From: Deltaproteobacteria bacterium
GTDB taxonomy: Bacteria > Desulfobacterota > BSN033 > UBA1163
Assembly: GCA_016875155.1 (NCBI GenBank)
Contig: VGSD01000208.1
Location: 1-5,685, forward strand
Length of the DNA: 5,685 nt
Direction of reading: 5' to 3'
Of the stretch, positions 1 through 5,685 are shown piece by piece (the first letter of the stretch is position 1; every line of letters begins with the position of its first letter). A model generated the notes under the pieces. It saw only the letters and a program-made list of their open reading frames with translations. It ran no database searches and was not told where the DNA came from. The position numbers were made by a program, and so were the translations under genes.

Positions 1-1448
1 TCCAGTATGATATTTTGCTCAACGGGAGCCAGAATGTTCTGACGACTGAGAAGGATGCTATGGGCAGGGGAATTATGACGGCCGGAGGCCCTCGTGAAAA
101 AGATGAGCAATACAGAAATATCATCCTCACCATCGACAAACAGGTCCAGCATGTGGCTGAAACCGAATTGAGCCATGCAATTCAAAAAACGGGTGCAAAG
201 GGGGGCATGGTCATTGTCATGGATCCAATGACCGGAAAGATCCTGGCCCTGACCTCCTATCCGTTATTCAATCCGAATCAGTTTATTCAATACCGTCCCA
301 AATCATGGAGAAACCGGGCGATCTCCGACGTCTTCGAACCGGGCTCCATGTTTAAGGCTTTTCTTGCAGCAGCGGTTATCGAAGAGAAGATCGTTCGGCC
401 CAATGATTCGTTCTATTGTGAAAACGGGTCCTATACCGTCTATGACCGAACGATCCGTGACACTTCAAAGCATGGGTACCTCACCTTCCAACAAGTGATC
501 AAAGTGTCGAGCAATATTGGGGCTGCGAAGGCAGCAGAGAAGATGGGGCAGGATCGGTTTTACCGGTATCTCTGCAATTTTGGGTTCGGAGAGAAAACAG
601 GCATTGGTCTTCCCGGCGAGGCAAAAGGGATTTTCCAGCATCCGAGGTACTGGGCTCCAGTCACGCTGGACACGATCGCTTACGGACAGGGGATTGCGGT
701 CACAGGGATTCAGATGGCGACGGCACTTTCAGCGATTGCCAATGGTGGAATCCTGATGAAGCCTTATGTGGTGGAGAAGATCACGGATGAGAAGGAAGTG
801 GAGGTTCAATCTTTTAAACCGACACCAGTCAGACGAGTCATCTCAGAAGAGACAAGCCGAGCGGTGATGGCTTTGCTTAAAGCGACCACAGAGAAGGGAG
901 GGACTGGAGAACAGGCCGTTCCTCAGGGCTATGAGGTCGGTGGAAAGACAGGCACAGCCCAGAAACCGGATAGCATTTTGGGAGGGTATTCTGAGGACAA
1001 GTTTGTCAGCGGCTTTATTGGGTTTGCTCCTGCGGACGAACCGAAGATCGTCGTCATGGTTGTGATCGATGAACCTCAGGGATCGATTTATGGAGGGATT
1101 GTTGCGGCCCCCGTATTCCGGGCGATCGTTGAAAAGGTTCTTCCCTACCTCAATATCCTCCCGAGGGGAACGATGATCGTTAAAAACGAATCAGAGCCCT
1201 CCGCCAAAAGAGATCCAGCGTGGACATTACCCGTGATTGATGGCGTCAAGGTGGGGAAGGGTACGGAGAGAGGTGTGATGCCAGACCTGACCGGATTATC
1301 GATGCGAAGCGCACTGAGCCGTATTGAAGGAAGAGGGTTGATCATCAGGGTTTCCGGAAACGGGAGGCTTGTAGAGCAGGTTCCAAGAGCCGGATCACTG
1401 ATCGATAAAGGGGAGATCTGTATTCTGAAGTTTGAATCTCCGTCATAG
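1..1448 (+). CDS. ftsI: FtsI/PBP3-type peptidoglycan D,D-transpeptidase with C-terminal PASTA domain (5' partial)
   Basis: Class B penicillin-binding protein that cross-links septal peptidoglycan in the periplasm as part of the divisome. The reading frame is open to the window edge (first whole codon at nt 3), so the N-terminal membrane anchor and most of the pedestal domain lie upstream. The TTG at nt 15 is only the first start-like codon, not the true start. Residues counted from that TTG: the transpeptidase domain spans about 60-390, with the acyl-serine motif SMFK at 111-114 (inside EPGSMFK), the SSN motif at 165-167 and KTG at 311-313 (inside GGKTGTAQ). A linker leads to one PASTA domain at about 421-475, beginning VMPDLTGLS and ending before the TAG stop. 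All catalytic residues are present. It is followed by murE, the usual dcw order. A SpoVD-like name is possible because of the PASTA domain, but the Gram-negative-type context favours FtsI. Confidence 0.95.
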   Translation, partial: QYDILLNGSQNVLTTEKDAMGRGIMTAGGPREKDEQYRNIILTIDKQVQHVAETELSHAIQKTGAKGGMVIVMDPMTGKILALTSYPLFNPNQFIQYRPKSWRNRAISDVFEPGSMFKAFLAAAVIEEKIVRPNDSFYCENGSYTVYDRTIRDTSKHGYLTFQQVIKVSSNIGAAKAAEKMGQDRFYRYLCNFGFGEKTGIGLPGEAKGIFQHPRYWAPVTLDTIAYGQGIAVTGIQMATALSAIANGGILMKPYVVEKITDEKEVEVQSFKPTPVRRVISEETSRAVMALLKATTEKGGTGEQAVPQGYEVGGKTGTAQKPDSILGGYSEDKFVSGFIGFAPADEPKIVVMVVIDEPQGSIYGGIVAAPVFRAIVEKVLPYLNILPRGTMIVKNESEPSAKRDPAWTLPVIDGVKVGKGTERGVMPDLTGLSMRSALSRIEGRGLIIRVSGNGRLVEQVPRAGSLIDKGEICILKFESPS

Positions 1449-1512
1449 TTCGGAGTCTTTAATTTTAAAGTTTTAATTTTTTTTACTCCGAATTCCGAAC
1501 TCCAAACTGTGA
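1447..1512. repeat. Heptamer-based inverted repeat with AT-rich core between ftsI and murE
   Basis: The left arm, 1447-1456 (agttcggagt), overlaps the last two bases of the ftsI stop codon. It can pair in two registers on the right: 1449-1456 with 1485-1492 (8 perfect pairs), or 1447-1456 with 1492-1501 (10 pairs, one G-U). The right side is a period-7 array: ACTCCGA, ATTCCGA, ACTCCAA, ACTGTGA (1485-1512). The core, 1457-1484, is almost pure A/T and ends in a T8 run (1477-1484). There is no GC-rich stem directly before the T run, so it does not look like a standard intrinsic terminator. It may be a genome-wide intergenic repeat; its function is unknown. Confidence 0.65.
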
Positions 1513-1523
1513 ACTTAAACTTT

Positions 1524-3053
1524 ATGGAATTGATGAAACTACTCGAAGGGGTGAAGGTTAGAAAGATCGTCGGAGAAACCCAGAAAGAGATTAGCGGAGT
1601 TGCTTACCATTCCCAACAAGTCGGGAAAGATTACCTTTTTGCGGCCATCCGTGGATTGGAAGCAGATGGCCATCGTTTCATCAATGAGGCGATCGATCGA
1701 GGAGCAGAAGCCATCCTGTTAGAAGAAGGGGCCGGGGTGAGCGGGAGGACCGCCATTTTCGTTCCGAACAGCCGTCAGGCTCTGGCAAAGATTGCCTCAA
1801 CCTTTTATGGCAACCCGACAGCCAACCTGTATCTTATCGGCATCACCGGTACGAATGGAAAGACGACGACCACCTATCTCATGGAATCAATCCTCAAGAG
1901 GGCAGGGTATAAAGTGGGCGTGATCGGAACAATTAATTACCGGTACGGTCAGAAAGTCGTACCCGCATTAAACACCACGCCCGAATCCCTCGATCTTCAG
2001 AGAATTCTTTGGGAAATGTCCCGGGAGGGGATCTCCCATGTGATCATGGAGGTTTCCTCCCATGGCCTCGACCTCGATCGTGTCTTCGGATGCCAATTCA
2101 ATGGAGCTATCTTTACGAACTTCACCTCCGACCATTTAGACTACCATCAGACCCTGGAACGATATTTCCAAAGCAAACAGAAGTTATTTTCCGAATCGCT
2201 GATGAAGAGCGAGAAAGCTGGGCGGTTTGCCGTGACCAATGCTGACGATCCAAAAGGGGAAGAGATGGTAAAAGGGGTGGCTCTTCCCATTCTCCGTTAT
2301 GGCCTGGGAAGTTCCTGTGATTTTTCAGCAACGGAATTGGCTCTTACGTTTGAAGGCATCTCCTGTCGGATCAAGACTCCCAAAGGGAAGTTTCCTCTCC
2401 ATTCAAAGTTGATCGGAAGATTCAACCTCTACAATATCCTGGCGGCTGTGGCAGCAGGATTCGGAATGGGACTTTCGCTGGAGGTTCTAAAAGAGGGAGT
2501 GGAAGGCGTAGAGGGTGTTTCAGGAAGGTTTGAGAAAGTGGCCAACCAAAAGTCCATTCATGTCATTGTGGACTATGCCCATACCCACGATGCCCTCGAG
2601 CGAGTTCTATTAGGCCTGAGAGACACGCTGATCAATACCTCCCGAAACAGAGGAAGGATGATCACGGTCTTCGGTTGCGGAGGCGACCGTGACCGGACCA
2701 AACGACCCCTTATGGGAGAGGTCGCAGGAAGGTATAGCGATCTGGTGGTGCTCACATCGGATAATCCGAGGACAGAAGATCCTCTTGCGATTATCGAAGA
2801 GGTGGAGAAAGGGTTTCAGTTCCTTTCGCTCGAGGAGTGGGATCGAAACAGGATGGAGGTTTGGAGATCAAAGAAGGGATACCTGAAGGTTCCTGATCGG
2901 AGAGAGGCCATCCGGATGGCCATTCAATTGGCACAGCCCGAAGATACCGTTTTAATCGCAGGTAAGGGCCATGAGGATTACCAGATCATCGGAAAAAAGA
3001 AGTTCCCCTTTGATGATCGGGTTGAAGCAAGGAAGGCATTGGAGGAAGCGTGA
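1524..3053 (+). CDS. murE: UDP-N-acetylmuramoyl-L-alanyl-D-glutamate--2,6-diaminopimelate ligase
   Basis: Cytoplasmic ATP-dependent Mur ligase that adds meso-diaminopimelate to UDP-MurNAc-L-Ala-D-Glu. From ATG 1524 it is 509 aa, normal for the family. Visible motifs: N-terminal UDP-substrate domain (about 1-90); ATP-binding loop TGTNGKTTT at 108-116 with Lys113; NTTPES at 150-155; EVSSHGLDL from 176; DHLDYH; a probable carbamoylated Lys218 in FQSKQKLF; the C-terminal domain with FGCGGDRDRTKR; DNPR at 413-416, the meso-DAP signature; and GKGHED at 480-485. The start is uncertain. GTG 1509 gives five more residues but lies inside the heptamer repeat. ATG 1524 gives MELMKLLEGV, which lines up without gaps with the usual MKLSELLKGV-type N-terminus. 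ATG 1533 is a third option. None has a clear Shine-Dalgarno. The usual AHTPDAL (or AHTDDAL) segment reads AHTHDAL here (His355). The stop overlaps murF by 4 nt. Confidence 0.95.
   Translation: MELMKLLEGVKVRKIVGETQKEISGVAYHSQQVGKDYLFAAIRGLEADGHRFINEAIDRGAEAILLEEGAGVSGRTAIFVPNSRQALAKIASTFYGNPTANLYLIGITGTNGKTTTTYLMESILKRAGYKVGVIGTINYRYGQKVVPALNTTPESLDLQRILWEMSREGISHVIMEVSSHGLDLDRVFGCQFNGAIFTNFTSDHLDYHQTLERYFQSKQKLFSESLMKSEKAGRFAVTNADDPKGEEMVKGVALPILRYGLGSSCDFSATELALTFEGISCRIKTPKGKFPLHSKLIGRFNLYNILAAVAAGFGMGLSLEVLKEGVEGVEGVSGRFEKVANQKSIHVIVDYAHTHDALERVLLGLRDTLINTSRNRGRMITVFGCGGDRDRTKRPLMGEVAGRYSDLVVLTSDNPRTEDPLAIIEEVEKGFQFLSLEEWDRNRMEVWRSKKGYLKVPDRREAIRMAIQLAQPEDTVLIAGKGHEDYQIIGKKKFPFDDRVEARKALEEA
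3041..3046 (+). promoter_or_regulatory. Ribosome binding site of murF
   Basis: GGAGGA ends 3 nt before the GTG start at 3050 and lies inside the last codons of murE. With the GTGA stop/start overlap, this supports translation of murF coupled to murE and fixes the GTG as the start. The spacing is slightly short. Confidence 0.65.
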
Positions 3054-4486
3054 CCTTTCATCTCAGTGAAATCCTGAATGCCACCGGAGGAAAGCTCCTG
3101 CAGGGGAGAGGGGATGCTATTTTTGAGGCCATCTCCACGGACTCAAGGACCGTGACAGAAGGGGACCTCTTCATCGCTCTGAAAGGAGAGCGATTCGATG
3201 GCCACCATTATGCCATCGAATCTCTGAGAAAGAATGCAGGAGGAGTGCTGATTGAAGAGGATAAGGTTGGAGACATCCGCTGGAATGGTTATCAAACAAA
3301 AACGGTCATCGCGGTGAAGGATACGCTTTACGCCCTCGGGGATATTGCGCGGAACCAGAGACGCAAGTTCGGCACGCCGGTCGTTGCCCTGACAGGAAGT
3401 AATGGAAAGACGACGACAAAGGAGATGATCTCGGCCTGCCTCGAGACCACTTTCCCTATTCTCAAGACAAAAGGGAATCTGAACAACCTCATCGGGCTTC
3501 CCCTTACCCTTCTCAATCTGACGGAGAGGGAGAGATTGGTTGTCCTTGAGATGGGGATGAATGTGCCAGGCGAGATCAGAAGACTAACAGAGATCGCAGA
3601 GCCGGATGTGGGTTTGATCACCAATATCCAGAGCGCCCACCTTGAAGGGATGGGTTCTCTGGAGAAGATCAAAGAAGAGAAGGGAGAACTCTTCCGCAGG
3701 ATGAGAGGGGACGGAACAATCATCATCAACCAGGATGACCCCAGGGTGGTAGCTCTCGGTGAAGAGTTCCATGGGCAGAAGATTACATTCGGAATCAACC
3801 ATTCTGCTGATGTGATGGCGCGGGAGGTGCGCCTCAAGGGGAGAGAGGGAACTTCTTTCATTCTGGTCATAGAAGAGGAAGAGAGAGAAATCCGCCTTCC
3901 ACTCTTGGGAAGGCATTTCGTTTATAATGGACTTTCTGCGATTGCCACGGCGAGCCTTTTCGGGATTGAACAGGAGAGAGCGATAGAGGCCCTAGAGCAA
4001 TTTCAGCCTTTTCCAATGAGGATGGAAATCCTTTCCCTTGGAACTGGAAGGACTCTGATCAATGATGCCTACAATGCCAATCCGAGTTCGATGGAATTGG
4101 CTCTCCAGACTCTTTCAGAGATGAAAAGAGAGGGCAGGGCCATTGCCGTTTTAGGCGATATGCTGGAATTAGGAGAATTCACCGAAGAGGCGCATCGCCA
4201 ATTGGGGAAGAGAGTGGCTCAACTTCCCATTGACCTTCTTTTGGCGATCGGGGAGAAGGCTCCCGTCGTTGTGGAATCTGCCATTCGGGAAGGAATGGCA
4301 CATGAGCAGGCAAAGGTTGTGGAGAGTCATTCCGAAGTTGTTTCCATATTGAGAGAGGCCTCCCTCGAGGGAGACTGGATACTGGTGAAGGGTTCAAGAG
4401 GAATGAGAATGGAGAAAGTGGTCGAGGGTCTGAAAAACAGAAGGGAGGAAAGGGATGCTCTATCATCTGCTCTATCCTCTTCATGA
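3050..4486 (+). CDS. murF: UDP-N-acetylmuramoyl-tripeptide--D-alanyl-D-alanine ligase
   Basis: Cytoplasmic Mur ligase that adds the D-Ala-D-Ala dipeptide to UDP-MurNAc-tripeptide, completing the soluble pentapeptide precursor. The product is 478 aa. N-terminal domain (about 1-105) with the [16 protein letters not shown] segment; ATP loop TGSNGKTTT at 115-123 with Lys120; NLNNLIG at 143-149; [22 protein letters not shown]; a probable carbamoylated Lys211 in [16 protein letters not shown] at 338-348, a MurF hallmark; LGDMLELGE; and the C-terminal KGSRGMRME at 447-455. The GTG start overlaps the murE stop as GTGA. The protein runs about 20 residues past the conserved core into a Ser/Leu-rich tail (ALSSALSSS). 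The last 32 nt overlap the start of mraY in another frame, so this tail is probably shaped by mraY coding constraint rather than by MurF function. Confidence 0.96.
   Translation: MTFHLSEILNATGGKLLQGRGDAIFEAISTDSRTVTEGDLFIALKGERFDGHHYAIESLRKNAGGVLIEEDKVGDIRWNGYQTKTVIAVKDTLYALGDIARNQRRKFGTPVVALTGSNGKTTTKEMISACLETTFPILKTKGNLNNLIGLPLTLLNLTERERLVVLEMGMNVPGEIRRLTEIAEPDVGLITNIQSAHLEGMGSLEKIKEEKGELFRRMRGDGTIIINQDDPRVVALGEEFHGQKITFGINHSADVMAREVRLKGREGTSFILVIEEEEREIRLPLLGRHFVYNGLSAIATASLFGIEQERAIEALEQFQPFPMRMEILSLGTGRTLINDAYNANPSSMELALQTLSEMKREGRAIAVLGDMLELGEFTEEAHRQLGKRVAQLPIDLLLAIGEKAPVVVESAIREGMAHEQAKVVESHSEVVSILREASLEGDWILVKGSRGMRMEKVVEGLKNRREERDALSSALSSS
4443..4448 (+). promoter_or_regulatory. Ribosome binding site of mraY
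   Basis: GGGAGG lies 6 nt before ATG 4455, near-ideal Shine-Dalgarno strength and spacing, inside the 3' end of murF. It decides the mraY start and confirms that mraY begins upstream of the murF stop. Confidence 0.75.
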
Positions 4487-5531
4487 GTTGATCTCCATTT
4501 TTAATGTCTTCCGTTACATCACCATCCGGACGGTCTATGCAATCCTGACCGCCCTGCTTATCAGTTTTGTGATCGGCCCCTGGATCATTGAGAAGTTGAG
4601 GGCTTTTCAGATCAAGCAGGTGGTGAGAGAGGATGTCCCATCGAGGCATCTCGCCAAGAACGGGACCCCAACCATGGGAGGCAGTCTGATCCTGATGGCA
4701 CTCCTCATTCCGACCCTTCTCTGGGCTGACCTGAAGAATCCCTATATCTGGATCGTGCTATTGACGACTCTGGGGTTCGGAACACTTGGGTTTCTCGATG
4801 ACTATAAAAAGATTCGGGATAAGAACGGCATGGGCATTAAGGCCCGGTATAAATTTCCCATCCAGTTAGCCATAGGGCTTGTGGCAAGCTGGGTTCTGTT
4901 CAACCTCATTGGCCACGACTCGAGGCTGATCTTTCCCTTCTTCAAGAGAGTGATGCCGAATCTCGGAGGCTGGTACATCCTCTTCGGAATGTTTGTCATT
5001 GTAGGCACGGCCAATGCCGTCAATCTGACGGATGGTCTGGATGGGTTGGCCATTGGACCGGTATTGATTGCCAGTGGCACCTTCATCCTTTTCTGTTATT
5101 TAGCTGGGCATTACCAGTTTGCCAGTTATCTTCAGATTCCCTTTGTGAAAGGGAGCGGAGAACTGACCGTCTTATGCGGAGCCCTGCTTGGTTCCGGCCT
5201 GGGTTTTCTTTGGTTCAATACATATCCTGCTCAAGTCTTTATGGGTGATGTCGGTTCGCTGGCATTGGGTGCGGCCCTGGGGACGATTGCCGTGGTGACG
5301 AAACAGGAATTTCTTCTGGCGATCGTGGGCGGAATCTTTGTCGTCGAAACCCTTTCGGTCATCATTCAGGTCATCTCTTTTAAATTGCGCAAGAAGAGGG
5401 TTTTCCGGATGGCTCCCATCCATCACCATTTCGAATTGAAGGGCTGGGCAGAACCGAAGATCATTGTCCGGTTCTGGATCATCGCAATCATCCTTGGATT
5501 GATTGCCATCGGCACATTGAAACTGAGGTAA
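4455..5531 (+). CDS. mraY: Phospho-N-acetylmuramoyl-pentapeptide-transferase (MraY translocase I)
   Basis: Integral inner-membrane enzyme that transfers phospho-MurNAc-pentapeptide from UDP to undecaprenyl phosphate, giving lipid I; it needs Mg2+. The product is 358 aa, the family norm. About ten hydrophobic segments are visible, roughly at 24-45, 73-93, 97-114, 134-152, 170-190, 198-219, 236-253, 262-280, 286-308 and 337-356. Signature motifs are intact: TPTMGG at 71-76, DDYKK with Asp115/Asp116, [10 protein letters not shown] from 190 (Asp193, Asp196), [11 protein letters not shown] with the catalytic-site Asp265, and the PIHHHFE loop with His323-325. The N-terminus [10 protein letters not shown]...FNVFRYIT matches the expected family start, and a strong Shine-Dalgarno precedes it. 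The gene overlaps murF by 32 nt, so the two are probably translationally coupled. Confidence 0.97.
   Translation: MLYHLLYPLHELISIFNVFRYITIRTVYAILTALLISFVIGPWIIEKLRAFQIKQVVREDVPSRHLAKNGTPTMGGSLILMALLIPTLLWADLKNPYIWIVLLTTLGFGTLGFLDDYKKIRDKNGMGIKARYKFPIQLAIGLVASWVLFNLIGHDSRLIFPFFKRVMPNLGGWYILFGMFVIVGTANAVNLTDGLDGLAIGPVLIASGTFILFCYLAGHYQFASYLQIPFVKGSGELTVLCGALLGSGLGFLWFNTYPAQVFMGDVGSLALGAALGTIAVVTKQEFLLAIVGGIFVVETLSVIIQVISFKLRKKRVFRMAPIHHHFELKGWAEPKIIVRFWIIAIILGLIAIGTLKLR
4456..4479 (+). repeat. 12-bp tandem repeat (two copies) in the murF/mraY overlap
   Basis: TGCTCTATCATC (4456-4467) is followed directly by TGCTCTATCCTC (4468-4479), 11 of 12 identical. It is in frame for both genes: murF reads ALSS-ALSS and mraY reads LYHL-LYPL. 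The mraY product looks like a usual family N-terminus, so the duplication is more likely old or coincidental than recent. Confidence 0.6.
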
Positions 5532-5534
5532 CCC

Positions 5535-5615
5535 ATGGAATATTGGAAGAATGGAACATTGGAATATTGGGTTAAGAAGGTGTTTACCCATTATTCCATC
5601 ATTCCAACATTCCAT
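5535..5615. repeat. Palindromic array of degenerate 8-bp units between mraY and murD
   Basis: Left arm: four successive octamers, ATGGAATA, TTGGAAGA, ATGGAACA and TTGGAATA (5535-5566), then a partial unit ending TTGGG (5567-5571). Right arm: the inverted form, CCC followed by ATTATTCC, ATCATTCC, AACATTCC and AT (5587-5615). Unpaired loop 5572-5586. The inner stem pairs 5561-5571 with 5587-5597 at 10 of 11 positions, and outer units can also pair. No T run follows, so it is not a typical terminator. It fills nearly all of the mraY-murD gap. It is probably a dispersed intergenic repeat; its function is unknown. Confidence 0.75.
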
Positions 5616-5623
5616 TTGAAACT

Positions 5624-5685
5624 ATGGATCTTCACGGCAAAAAAGTATTGGTGGTTGGTTTAGCGAAGACAGGGCTGGCAACGGT
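5624..5685 (+). CDS. murD: UDP-N-acetylmuramoylalanine--D-glutamate ligase, N-terminal fragment (3' partial)
   Basis: Only 20 full codons are inside the window. They read MDLHGKKVLVVGLAKTGLAT, matching the start of MurD (usual form MDLKGKKVLVVGLGKSG), with the beta strand and glycine-rich turn of the N-terminal UDP-substrate domain. MurD is the cytoplasmic ligase that adds D-Glu to UDP-MurNAc-L-Ala, and it normally follows mraY in dcw clusters. ATG 5624 is the only plausible start in this frame: reading upstream, no start codon appears before a TAA at 5573. No Shine-Dalgarno is visible; the 5' leader is the inverted repeat. The turn has Ala where Gly is more common (GLAKTG), a variant I recall in other MurD proteins. 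Confidence 0.88.
   Translation, partial: MDLHGKKVLVVGLAKTGLAT

Noticed and set aside
1457..1484. Possible intrinsic terminator (A/T hairpin followed by T8) after ftsI
   Set aside because: The stem before the T run is only A/T-rich (cttt/aaag) and weak, and termination here would separate ftsI from murE, which normally share a transcript.
1457..1508. Possible internal promoter for murE in the AT-rich gap
   Set aside because: The A/T richness gives -10-like hexamers by chance; no convincing -35 with proper spacing was found.
3328..3870. 180-codon open frame on the minus strand inside murF
   Set aside because: It is fully antisense to a gene with intact MurF motifs, its Ser/Arg/Pro-rich composition is typical of reverse-strand shadows, and it has no recognisable motif.
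4179..4649. 156-codon minus-strand frame spanning the murF/mraY junction
   Set aside because: It is antisense to both conserved genes, with no motif and low-complexity Pro/Ser content.
5172..5615. 147-codon open frame on the minus strand starting in the octamer palindrome
   Set aside because: It lies antisense to mraY, and its first residues are a translation of the repeat. Nothing resembles a domain, so it is a shadow frame of the kind that repeat arrays often create.
1..5685. A hidden novel system such as a defence island, mobile element, CRISPR array or riboswitch
   Set aside because: Conserved cell wall genes cover nearly all of the window and the two gaps are under 100 nt each; no such signature is visible beyond the two short inverted repeats.

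Overview
The window is a segment of a division and cell wall (dcw) cluster, all on the + strand: the 3' part of ftsI (class B penicillin-binding protein), then complete murE, murF and mraY, then the first 20 codons of murD. Catalytic motifs are intact in every gene, and I see no frameshift, insertion sequence, RNA gene or CRISPR array.

The organism is a Gram-negative-type bacterium with meso-diaminopimelate peptidoglycan: MurE carries the DNPR substrate signature. The gene order, the single PASTA domain at the FtsI C-terminus, the sequence style of MraY and the moderate GC content resemble Desulfobacterota (former Deltaproteobacteria). That taxonomic guess is inference and no search was run.

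Layout: ftsI (1-1448, open at the 5' end); a gap with an AT-rich core flanked by an inverted, heptamer-based repeat (1447-1512); murE (about 1524-3053); murF (3050-4486, overlapping murE by 4 nt); mraY (4455-5531, overlapping murF by 32 nt); a second gap filled almost wholly by a palindrome of degenerate 8-bp units (5535-5615); murD (from 5624, open at the 3' end). The two overlapping junctions carry good Shine-Dalgarno sequences. The two repeat-filled junctions do not.

The genes act in one pathway. MurD adds D-Glu to UDP-MurNAc-L-Ala, MurE adds meso-DAP, and MurF adds D-Ala-D-Ala. MraY transfers the finished phospho-MurNAc-pentapeptide to undecaprenyl phosphate to make lipid I, and FtsI cross-links the final polymer at the septum. 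The coding content is ordinary. The points worth a second look are the two short-unit inverted repeats inside the operon and the unusual 32-nt murF/mraY overlap, which contains a 12-bp tandem repeat.
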